Positions 49,001 through 59,500 of a stretch of 64,000 bases of DNA are shown piece by piece. A program made the position numbers and the translations under genes. Source of the stretch: Trachythela sp. YZ-2020 (lineage: Eukaryota; Cnidaria; Anthozoa; Malacalcyonacea; Clavulariidae). Numbering within the stretch: the first letter of the stretch is position 1; each line of letters starts with the position of its first letter. The notes below the pieces were generated by a model. That model made no database searches. It saw nothing but the letters and a program-made list of their open reading frames with translations, and had not been told where the DNA came from. The stretch is from contig JADLSH010000236.1 of assembly GCA_016169945.1 (NCBI GenBank), forward strand, positions 4,264,001-4,328,000, in the 5' to 3' direction.

Positions 49001-49534
49001 TCAGGTATAATTAAATTGATAAATTGTTAACGTTTAGTTCATTGCTCTGATTGTGAAACGAAATAAAAAATATGGGCAACCAAAGTAACTAAAACTATGT
49101 TTCTGAATTTCCTAATGCAGAACATTTTCTGAGGGTGGATAAACGAGGAAATATCGAAATTTTCAAATGCTTCAAATGCTTCCGTATAACTCCCAAATAA
49201 ATACCCCTTTTTAACGTTTCCGCAACAATGTTTCCTAGAGTTCAGGATATTAAACCATGGCGATAGTAATTTGGAGTGACTTTGAAATTAAGTACAACAT
49301 TTTCTATTTTGTAACTGCTATCACTAGTTACTTGTTGTTTGCGTTTCAGGGATGGTTTCACTAGACGAATTTCAAGAATGTTGTCGCATTTTATGTGAGC
49401 ATACAAAATGCATGTCAGAGAAAGATACTCAAGATTTAGCAAGAACTCTAGATATAAATGAAGATGGTTATATAGACTTTAACGAATTCCTAGAAGCATT
49501 TCGCTTGAGTGAGAACACGTCTAGGAAAAGCTAG
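37026..49534 (+). CDS. PPEF: Ser/Thr phosphatase with EF-hands (PPEF/rdgC family)
   Basis: A calcium-regulated PPP-family phosphatase; fly rdgC dephosphorylates rhodopsin and vertebrate homologues are found in sensory cells. Fifteen GT-AG exons join in phase: 37026-37083, 37193-37320, 40689-40835, 41455-41569, 42055-42101, 42366-42532, 44170-44206, 44302-44451, 44821-44892, 45314-45499, 46434-46576, 47426-47532, 47998-48161, 48923-49004, 49350-49534. They give about 595 residues. The N-terminus MGC suggests myristoylation/palmitoylation. An IQ motif lies at 27-37 (calmodulin). All metal ligands are present: GDLHG 150-154, GDLVDRG 179-185, RGNHED 210-215, HGG 264-266, RSHE 353-356. EF-hand loops are at 448-459 (weaker), 530-541 and 569-580. 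Family members are about 50 residues longer between IQ and catalytic domain, so a small exon may be missing in the 3.4-kb intron 2, or exon 3 may start earlier. Introns contain Penelope, LINE, SINE and minisatellite DNA. Confidence 0.95.
37921..37981. repeat. interleaved inverted repeats (pseudoknot topology)
   Basis: Arm A cgcttacctca (37921-37931) pairs with 37951-37961. Arm B cagcctgttgtagac (37930-37944) pairs with 37967-37981, with one G-U. The order A-B-A'-B' means the two hairpins cannot both form as simple stems. PPEF intron 2. Confidence 0.75.
38205..39485 (+). pseudogene. Penelope-like reverse transcriptase relic
   Basis: Frames read [10 protein letters not shown] and [14 protein letters not shown], then [14 protein letters not shown] and [59 protein letters not shown] and VNFLDVTF...YRKPND. 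The FLDVT and NHPPS words fit Penelope-like elements; the catalytic box is YRDD. It has in-frame stops and frameshifts, no endonuclease, and is 5'/3'-truncated. PPEF intron 2, sense orientation. Confidence 0.75.
39770..40005 (-). mobile_element. SINE family A, third copy
   Basis: On the minus strand: tRNA-like head (about 40003-39925, with GGACTCTGTAGCTCAGTTGG and GGTTCGATTCC) followed by the body with gttgcatttttcgcaactgc, taggtctaaaaatgtatata and ending caaaaa-type words. It is diverged from the 1541-2212 copies but colinear in head and body, which defines the element. PPEF intron 2. Confidence 0.82.
41110..41270 (+). repeat. 57-bp minisatellite, three copies
   Basis: Units start at 41110, 41167 and 41224 and are almost identical. 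Because 57 is divisible by three, 19-residue repeats appear in three frames. It lies in PPEF intron 3 and is not bounded by splice sites in phase with the gene. Confidence 0.9.
41694..42008. mobile_element. hAT-like MITE
   Basis: caggggtgtagtgg on the left and ctacaccgctgg on the right are imperfect inverted ends, with G-runs inside. No exact duplication. PPEF intron 4. Confidence 0.55.
42570..42660 (+). repeat. polypyrimidine (CTT)-rich tract
   Basis: About 90 bases of C and T with few interruptions at the 5' side of PPEF intron 6. Confidence 0.8.
43235..43925 (+). pseudogene. LINE reverse transcriptase relic in PPEF intron 6
   Basis: Frames read [32 protein letters not shown] and TSGVPQ, then after a frameshift [30 protein letters not shown] and [11 protein letters not shown], and finally [11 protein letters not shown]. 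This is the RT domain of a CR1/Jockey-like non-LTR element in sense orientation, with an intact FADD but frameshifted near 43440 and 43766. Confidence 0.88.
45240..45290 (-). mobile_element. SINE family B head relic
   Basis: Minus strand gtattggtggcacagtggtta followed by gtgcatgtgcctttc. Short fragment in PPEF intron 9. Confidence 0.5.
45530..46345 (+). repeat. large degenerate minisatellite in PPEF intron 10
   Basis: It begins as loose 'ctctaataaacgcccc' units (45660-45900) and turns into a regular array of about 47 bp: ctaacagacgagtctctct, aataaaagagtctctc, aacaaacagtctcc, with six to seven copies at 45940-46270. It fills most of the intron between exons 10 and 11. Confidence 0.92.
46630..46860 (+). 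mobile_element. SINE family B copy
   Basis: Head with cgtggttagtgcagatcagtgg and B box gggttcgaatcctg, then a body with caatatgtcagttgtctgag, gcatgtgagaag, as at 55090-55160. PPEF intron 11. Confidence 0.65.
46946..47016. repeat. 71-bp foldback
   Basis: ctgtcaaatgatacctttc (46946-46964) is inverted at 46998-47016. Stem of 18-19 bp, loop about 33 bp. Probably a MITE end pair. PPEF intron 11. Confidence 0.7.
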
Positions 49535-50552
49535 AAGATTACTAAAACCTTTTGTGAAGGCAAAAACTTGATGAGGAGGACTATTTATATTTATGGCTAC
49601 GATATATATGTATATAGGTATAAAAGTGCAAAACTTCGGTGAAAAACATATATGCGAACAAAACTTAATGTGTGTTTTTACAACATATTGATATAGTGTT
49701 TTGTACAAAACGTTGGCCTACTATAAAGATATGTAACATATGTTATATAATCCTGATATATGATTATAGACACGAAATATTTAACTAAGCTTGAGAGACA
49801 ATATTTTGTACTCGTTCAATAAATGTGCCAATCTGGAATACAGTTTATACCGTTACAGAAAATAGGTAGGGGGTTTCTTTCGTTTTACTGCAAAATATAC
49901 TTAAACAGTCTTGATAAGGACAATACCAACTGCACAAATAAATCTATTTCCAGTTTATTCGAATTTATTTGATATTCTTTGAATTGCAAATCAACAAGTT
50001 GGTTTAAATAGAGTAGGGATGAAACTAAAAACTAGTGTCTTTTTGCAGTTCATCTATATTGCCTTATTGGGATTTTTCAAAATGCATATTTCAATTATCC
50101 GTTATATACAGTGTGTAAATTGCGGTAAACATTGTCACTGAGCATTTTGATAAAATACAATACAATCCGTCACTACGAAAAATTTCATATATACATATAT
50201 AACATAGAATTGAAGATGAAAGAGTTTCCATTGGTATTGTGAACATTATGTGCATGTTAAAATACACGACATAATTGGCTAACGTGTGTCAGTCGTGTCG
50301 GTTGCAATCCAATTCCACCACAACGAAATAATTTATGATACATTATTATCCCTACATTACCTTCATTATCATAACAGTGCTAACTATAGGTATGCGAAAG
50401 GTATGCGAGTTATCCAAACAAAACATGTGAATTGTCGGTGCAAAGTGCATAAACATGCGTTAGCCGACTAGGTCTATTTATCGTTAAATGTCTACTCTTG
50501 CTCACTTACCATTCTGAGTCAGCTAGCGTCAGTCTGTAGCGACCTTGTGATG
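49535..50552. other. convergent spacer between PPEF and ALG8
   Basis: Tail-to-tail 3' UTR region of about 1 kb, AT-rich, with no ORF or repeat recognised. Confidence 0.6.
49818..49823 (+). terminator. PPEF poly(A) signal
   Basis: AATAAA 284 nt after the PPEF stop; another AATAAA lies near 49939. Confidence 0.6.
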
Positions 50553-53500
50553 TTAATCTTCAGTTAAAACAGAGTAGTAAAACAACAGCCAAGACCACAA
50601 AATCCCAACAGAGCAGTACACAGACGTGAGTAGTAATGGCAGAAATGGAAATTTCACAGCAAGTCCCAAAGCATTATGAATAAATAAGTTATAAATTTTC
50701 AGAAGAATTAGTCCAGATAGATAAACGTTTTCGTACCAACGAAGAAGAGGTTGATTTGGTTTAGTTCTTGATGAACTGTAAGAATGAATAAAACTGAGAA
50801 TGAAATATACCAATCATAGATATTTTGCTAACGTATACCCTATACTAGGGTGCCATTTGGACCCCAGGCTCCACTTGCTGGCCACACACGGACACAAAAT
50901 CGACCCCCACTCCATGGGCCCTTTTCTACATGACACTGAACTGAACACTGGAATTTTAAAAAGTAGAGATTATATGAAAAATTAAGGGATTCAACTGGAT
51001 GCTTGAAATCGTTTTCTCACAAAGAGAATGTGTACAAGATAAATTTTATATTGACATATACAAGTGTACAAATACAACATTAATTGTTGTATTGAGATAA
51101 CAGTTGGACACTTAAACTTCACTTCAGTACAACTACGACGTACATAATAAAAATACTTTTTCCCAATCTTCTCTGAGTAACAGATATCAAACAATAATCT
51201 GTATCACGTGATTTTACTCTGGGCCCTAATCTAAATTTTCCAGTGTAGGTAGCGATGAACAAGGGGATCAGAGGAATCACAGGATCAGACTACTTGAAAA
51301 ATATAGCAAGATTAACTTCAACGTTTCGACCGAGGGCCCCTCGTCTGGAAATGTCTGGAAACAAGTTCTTGTTATTATTTTTCAGGTAGTTTGATCTTGT
51401 AATTTCTCAAGTATGTTATGAAAATAGTATTCTATTATTAACACTGGGACCGGGAATATGTGTCCGCGTTTAAAAGGGCCGGGTGTCTGCTTAAAAGAGG
51501 TGTTTGTGAATATGGGTTAACTCGATTGTATATATGAAGAATTTACCAGTAGGATATAGTACCTACTGTACTTACCACAAGACTTTTATAAGAGCCCAAA
51601 ACGTAAACAAGGTGTACAATATCATAACAATAACTTTGATTGGCGTTTCTGAAAAATAAAAGGCAAAAGCTTTATTAGAATTGTTTCACAATTGCAGCCG
51701 CATTTTTTGTAAAACAGTTTCACGTTTTGTAGTTAACCTATAATATTGTATATACTCTTCAAATACTGCAACTATTCAAATACAAAATTCATTTTCCTCA
51801 TAAAATTATTATACACAAATTTAGCCCGAATTTCAAACATAAACTTCCCAACAAGCCCCTTCGCGTATCCCCTACTCATGGACAAACATGTCCAATACTG
51901 TCGACCTGATACGGGTCGTGAAATAGGTTCACGATCCGTCGAATTCGTACGTATCGTAAACATAAGTTCACGATCCGTATCAACTCGTCAACGCAATAGG
52001 TGGTCTCCTAAAACGCAAGCTAATTCCAAAGATATGTCAACAATTCGTACGGATCGTACCATCCGTACGGTTCGTAAAGCAATTCCGATCCGTGAAATTC
52101 GTACAGACCGTGAACTTTTCCTGCTTGACTTAGTCACAACATCACGGTATCTCTACTTTACGCATCGACTAAGTTGGTTCACGATCCGTGAAGCATTTTC
52201 ACGCACCGTACGATCCGTGAAAGCATTTTACAGTACGATCCGTACGGATCGACAAACGTTTCTTGCTTGACTTAGTCACAACAACACGGTATCTCTACTT
52301 TACGGGAGACACCAATCGCAACTCTATATAGCATAAACCAGTCTTGACAGTCGCGAGCATGTCAAGTTACAAAGATCTCTGCAATCTGCAGTAAACTTAA
52401 GACTGATTTGCATACAGCTCACTAAACACAATATAAATCCAGACTATTTCACATTGTTGAACATGACTCGACAGCCGCGATCAACCATTGTTTACCTGCA
52501 GGTTGAAACAACAAGGGAAATAGAGAAAGATTTCCAGCTGTCGATACAATAATGAAAATCCGACCATATTTATGACTTTCTAATGATAAAAGACTAAAAT
52601 AAAAAGATAATAATAAAATATTTTTAGTACATTTTTAAAAGAGTTATCTTCAGACAGCTTCGTACTATACAGCAGCGCTATGTCCTCCCTCATCCTCTAA
52701 AGTGCGTTAATACAATTGTTGCATATGATTGTCATTTTTGTGTATGGGAATTATTGACGACGTATTTTTGTTATATATCAGTTGATGGATGAAGCCGGAG
52801 CACCATTTCAAGTTGTTACCTGCAAGTTGTATGGAAGGCGTTTGAGAGTATAACCATTGGCCAGGGTTTTAAATTTCATAATTGGGGCACACCCGTTATA
52901 TGGTTAGTCCATGCCCAGTCCAAATCCAGTCTTTTTACACACAGGAAAACAAGATACACGTCTGCCTTCTGCTAAGACCAGGTAGTCAGTAAGAGACAGT
53001 TCATTTCTCTATTGATGGTGAATTTACCCGAGGAAATTTTAAATATGCCTTACATTTAGGGCATGCAGAAGCATATAAATTTGGGCATAACGTTTAATGT
53101 TGTGTCAGGAAGGTATAATATTATATAGAAGGCATGCATGCCCATGATCATGATTCACATTTGGACTGATCAGATTTACTACACTGAATATTTACAAGCT
53201 CTCTTGGCCGTATACCAAACCTGCACAAAAAGGAGGAACACGTTACCTTAGTGGAATTGTTATTAAAAGAATGGCTTTCTCGTGGACATGCCAACCAAAC
53301 ATAAATGAACCATATGCACATAACACCAACGCTTTCAAGAATCTCTTTGAATCACATGGCTTTATCCATACATTAATTAGACATGGCTAAAAAATCATAC
53401 GAAAAGAAATAAATTGTTGAATTTTTAAACGACGTTTGATTGATAAATCCCTAACTGCTTTTCGTGCTTAGAGGTCGAGATTTTTCGGTTGTGAGTTTTG

Positions 53501-56500
53501 ACCTTCAGAAGACATCCTTAATTGAGTTAGCTGAGTATAGTTGATCAATAAACCCTGCTTTCCATTTAGTCGCAAAGGTTGCGAACATATTCAAGGTAGC
53601 CGATGTAATGTAGTGGTAATATATCTTTACAATCAGAAAAGACTGATTTGCATCAGTGATTTGCATACAGCAGACAAAATATTTCCCATCGTCAAACATG
53701 ACTTGATCGACGAGAATTAGGACCAAATGGAGATCAGGCTTAATCAAAATGAACCACGCTAAGCGATAAGATGTATGAAGTCTGCAAGCAGAATACATTT
53801 CCCGTTGACTGTGCTTGAATACAATCATGCATGTGTTCACTCCGGCTACGCCTACGGGCAGCAAAATACACACCATGTAGCTTATGTTGTGATAGAAGAG
53901 GAGGGCGGGCCTTGGTTTCCCTATTAAAACCTTATTTCAGGTCAACACAATCACGGAGGGCAACACAATCACGGATGTTATGAAGCTTTTAGTTTACCCT
54001 TCCGTCATTGCGTCTTGTCTGCGGAAAGGCACGTTAATAGTGACCTACTACGACAAAAAGCAGAAATACGGGTATTTTAAGACGCCACGGACGTCAGATG
54101 ACCGAGAGGGGACTGGATTAAAAACTGTGTTTGTACATACCATCAGTTTGTGGTGATCTTCAACAAATATGACAAAACTTGAGGTTTTTAAAGTCTATGA
54201 CGTCCCTACACGAACGTCCTGATGAAAAATGCAGCCGAAATTAGGTACGCTAACTTTCGAGTGACGTCCGTGTTGACAAAAACGTCGCTTGCTTAAGCTC
54301 CCCAAATACGGGTATTTTAAGACTCCGGTAACCTGCGGATGGCAGAGTAATAATCGGAATTCTCAAACCATGCAGTTGTACATACCATCATTGCAAGTAA
54401 TGTCAATACCAATGTGGCTAGAGGTGATATCGAAGGGAGAACTGTGTGTTGAGAATGACCAACAAGACCTCCAGTCATTGAAGCTGACCGCAAATCAACT
54501 GGATTGATCAAACCTAGTTTACCTCCTAGAATAAATAATTATCAGTTATTGAAACCTCCAAGTTGATGCTTAAAACAGTTGCATGTCGGATATGACAATA
54601 TTACAGAAATAGATACTGGTAACAGAACAAGGAAACAGGGTGAACATATAAAGAAAGGAGTAAATCACAGCACTTCAGCATCATTTAATGGAAAGCTGAG
54701 TACTTATTATCAGTATAAATATTTCAGGATTAAATTTTCGTGCAGCTGAAGGAATATGTATGAAAAAAATGGAGACCAAAAGTCATCTTAACAAAGACCT
54801 GTCAACAAAATTGTTTATTTTCTCGCATACACTTATTATCTTCATTGTTCTTCATTCATAAATCTAAACCATAATCAGCCGACTAAAAAGCCTGTTTTCC
54901 ACTTCAACGGTATATCGTACCTACCGCGTAGGTATTTTTTATGAATATCATTAGTTCTATCCGAGAGCTCACGAAACAAAGAAATACGTTACGTTTAGTA
55001 CAATGCGGTTAAAATGGAAAACAGGTTTAAAACCGTGTGAGGGTGTGTGCAACTGTGGTGGCACAGTGGTCAGTATATGTGCCTTTCATCTTCGACAAAG
55101 TTTCGATGTCTGCAATATGCAGTTGTCTGATTATAAATATAATTTTGCCTCGCATGTGAAAAGAATATCACAAATCGCAGGTATTCGCCGAGTACTCTGG
55201 TTTCCTCTCATAGTAACACTGGGTGAATAAGGATTTCTGCATGGACCTAAACTGTTTTAGAGATAACAATTTAAGATTGATAGAATTATCCCGTCATAAC
55301 TAAAATAGAGTTACTCTATTTACCTAAAGTCGCCAGGATCTTATCAAGAACATTATATAATGCCCAAAAGTTTGGAGCCCAATACGCGTGACATAATCCA
55401 CGTTTGAAGGGGAATAAACGTAGCAGAACTTGCTGCAACTGTCCCTGAGAAAATAATAGAAATGGAAACACATATCAAGAAACCGATGATGTTATACTCG
55501 CGTAAGCCTCCAATAAGATTTCGACGTTAGGAGCGAAGGCCCTTCGTACAGTTGTAAAGACGGTACACCACGTGCAGTCTGTACATGAAGGCAATTTTTC
55601 TTCTTCAGCTCTTGATCTCTATTTACACATTTATTTTTATTTATTAACAAAAAATTAGTTAGTTTTTTTTTTAAACCTATAAAATCTAAAAATTTGAAAA
55701 TGACCAAGAAGCAAACAAAAACAGAAAATACAGCTATCACAAGAAATCCAAGCTTCGTCAACTGCAAGGGTAGCAGATCCCAATGATACTTGATAGAAGC
55801 TAAATAAACCGAAATCAAAGAAGAATGCGACTAAAAACGTTGTGCGTTGTTTTTTCTTTAACGAGAAAATACCTAGAAATATTAACGTGGTTGGTCGATG
55901 GATAAAACTATACCTGGAAATATAAAAAGTATTTTCAATATTTTTCAGGCAGTTGCTTTCATCAACCAAGGTCGTGTATATTGCAGGGGTCATCCTAAGG
56001 CCTTCCATTTTCCAAAATGGGCAGTTCTAATTGTATAATGGGTAGTTCTAAAACCTAAAATGGGCAGTTCTAAAAATTTGTTTTGGAGAGAACATGTTGA
56101 ATTCACAAACCCGAAAAGTGTCTAAACATTCAATATTTAATATATTGTTTGAATTGGTCATTATGATAATATATACTTTCAAATACTTTTTACATTTTAA
56201 CAAATTCTTAAAAATTTCTATCGTTGGAATTATACAATTACTTTATGGTTTGCGTGTTTGGATGGCCTGGTCCAAACACGCGGGAATGTTGCGAGAGTTA
56301 AGAAAAGCGCGCGAAATCTCGAGCCGAAGGCGAGTAGTCTTCCGCGTTTAGATGGTCTGATCCAAACACGGGTTTCGACCAATCAGAGCACGCGTTATAT
56401 ACATGTTATTTTATAAAACCCTGTGACAGTGCTTGAAGCCAGGCTAGCCAGCTTCCCCCTCCATAGGCGGCGGAACGGGGGGAGTAGGGGAATGGGGGGC

Positions 56501-59500
56501 TAAGCCCCCCCCGTTTCAGTCTTTCAATTAAATATGTTTATATAACAAATGTTGAATATTAGATTATTGCACTACAATGTTTTTAGTACTCGAGATGAAA
56601 GCTTGTAATGTTGAAATTTCCATGAAATTCTCCCCACAGAATGCAGGAAATGCGGTTTCAGAGATACTAGATTTCAAAATTTTCTGGGGGAGGATTCCCC
56701 CAGACCCCCCCCCCCTTACGTTGGTAGAGCCACATTATAAGCCCCTCCAAAAATACATATCTTCCGCCCCCTCCCGTGTGAGGGAATTCGCAGTTCTAAA
56801 TTTTTCTTAGGATGACCCCTGGTATATTGTTCATCGCTGCCTACACTGGAACACTCAAGATACCTAGAGATACCTCAAACGTGAGGGTCCAGTGTAGACC
56901 TTGTATATTATGTAAAATGTTATATTATATAAAGTATATTCACTCCAGGTAATTCCAACCAAAACCATCACAGTGTGAGATACTTATAGAGTCCTGTTTT
57001 AAGCAAAAATGCCACAACAATGGTGGATTTATCACGAGGGCGGGTGTGTCAAGATAGACATTGCTGTAGTTATTTTTCACACTGTCAGTGGCATCAGATT
57101 ATAGATATATCATATGTGAATGTGGGGATGTAGATTTTTTGGAGGAAGGTATCCTTCCCTTATCCTCGAAAAAGCAGAAGAAAAGGCAGGAAGGCAGGAA
57201 GGAAGGAAGGAAGGAAGGAAGGAAGGAAGGAAGGAAGGAAGGAAGGAAGGAAGGAAGGAAGGAAGGAAGGAAGGAAGGAAGGAAGGAAGGAAGGAAGGAA
57301 GGAAGGAAGGAAGGAAGGAAGGAAGGAAGGAAGGAAGGAAGGAAGGAAGGAAGGAAGGAAGGAAGGAAGGAAGGAAGGAAGGAAGGAAGGAAGGAAGGAA
57401 GGAAGGAAGGAAGGAAGGAAGGAAGGAAGGAAGGAAGGAGTAAACAAATATTACCAAAAAATGTATACTAATCGTATACTAGTTACTGTAATATTATATA
57501 AAATGCATAGTATTGCATAACAACTGTTACATATAATGTATAGTATAAAATAACAAATGATATAATGTGGGTACTATGACCTAACACGCGATGTCTATAA
57601 GCCAGTTCGGAGTTTCGGGATAAAATTGCAGTTGAATCATAACATGCAGCTGAGACTTTCATTCTCTTCATACGCAAAGCCTCGTGATATTCCGCTTAAG
57701 CCATATCTGTTTTATCACTTTCCATTTTTACAGAAACGGTTTGAAAATTTCCACGAGAGACTTAACGAAACGTGCGCAGTCTCAGTGAATCAATTATGAC
57801 AAATTGGATTATGACATCACAGCGTTTTTATAGCTTGCGCAAGAACACGGAATTGTGGGTAATTCATTAGCACGCTGTCTGTGACATCATTTCATAAAAC
57901 AAGAATAAAAAATTACGTAAAACCGGTTTTTCATTGGTCGACTTTCAGTTTGCGTGAAGAGCATGTCAACAAAAAGGTCGTTCACGGGAGACAAAATAAA
58001 GACAATGAAATTCTAACGAATAATATTAATCAAAAGAGATGAATTTGAACTACTTTTAGTGTCAAAATTTCATTCTGCTTCCTTGTTGGGTGTTTTAGTT
58101 GTTTCATAATTTCTTAGTCTAACTGTAGCCTTGCTATAAAACTGGTCGTACGCAAGAAAAAGTCTATCTAAATTATATATATGTATTTAATACGGTAACA
58201 AATACACACTAAATAATATAAAACACTAAATCATTTACAATTTGTCATGTGGTTATTCCATATAAGTAACATTTTTAATTGATTTGAACCTTTGAAGGAA
58301 GCAGAGTTGGTTAGCGTGCTTCTTACTGCAAATAAATAATGTGCTTCAAAACTCGTGTGAGTAGAGTTGGGATTGGTTTACTCATTGTGCAGTTTCGAGG
58401 GTTTTTCTCCGAGTACTCCGGTTTTCCTTCCTCACGATAAACTAACCCTTCCACCTTAACTGTGCTCCGTGTTCAGACAATGGTTCAGACATGGGTCCAA
58501 CAGTGCCAGCCAGAGCCACCTTAATAAGCCTTTGACTTCGGGTCACGTGTGAGCTGCTAGAGGTGATAGTTGAAGAGGGCGAAGCCCGAATGAAGTCGAG
58601 AAAGAAAATCTCATAGAAATCGAGAGCGAATAATCTAATTGTTTTAGTAGAAACCAGCAAGAAAACAGTATTTCAAAACGTTTTTCATAATTTATTGAAA
58701 TAAATTCGTTAAAAATCGCGCCGAGGAGATGGCTGTTTCGCTACTCGCCATCTATCGACAATTAGATAGCGAGTAGCGTAGCCAATCAAATTACAGCATT
58801 TGCAATAGTATACTAGTATGATTCTACTAACAAAATATATGACTTACTGTGAAGTTGCTTGAAACAATAACGTTTCAATAAATAAACAAAGTACGCTGGA
58901 GCAATGTACAGATATATGTGTTTAAAATTGAGAAGAACGGAAAACCAGAATGATGACCACAAAAATTCATCCTAGACAAAGGTAAATCACATGTGAGTGA
59001 AGGTACGAGTGGCGGCGAACTGAAAGATAGTTGAAAGATATTTGGAAAAAATCACGTTTTATGACCAGCTAGAATTATTATTTGTTTACAAGCTTTCGGC
59101 CACCATTAATTAGCATTACATTTGAGCTATTAAAAAAGGTTTGAGAACTGATTCGAACCCCAATATTACACGAAATGTACGCCACTGAGTAAAGGCTGTT
59201 CTATAATTTCTATTACGCGCCCAACCAACCAAAGCGGCCGTGGGTTCTACCAATTTTCTTTACCAAAAATGTTGAAAAAATGGAAATACGCTCTTTGTGG
59301 GGAAATAAATCCGGTTAGCTTGAGAACAATATAACACTTGTGCGTTGCCATTGCCTTTTTGCTAATGAAGACTACAGCAAAATATGGCGTGCCGGTGTCA
59401 CAGCGGATTTGGTCCCCCCTCAAAATGGTCCCCCGGCCATATCCGCTAGCGGATAAGGTCCCCTCTCGCGGATTTGGACCCCCTCGCGAATCTATCGTAT

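Noticed and set aside
51746..52270. 174-residue plus-strand ORF
   Set aside because: It overlaps the ALG8 intron and the GATCCGT cluster; the long frame follows from CpG-rich repeats lacking stops.
53505..53876. 123-residue minus-strand ORF
   Set aside because: It lies in an ALG8 intron between two well-supported exons and matches no family.
57088..57471. ORFs of repeated KEGR or PSFL
   Set aside because: They are translations of the AAGG microsatellite.
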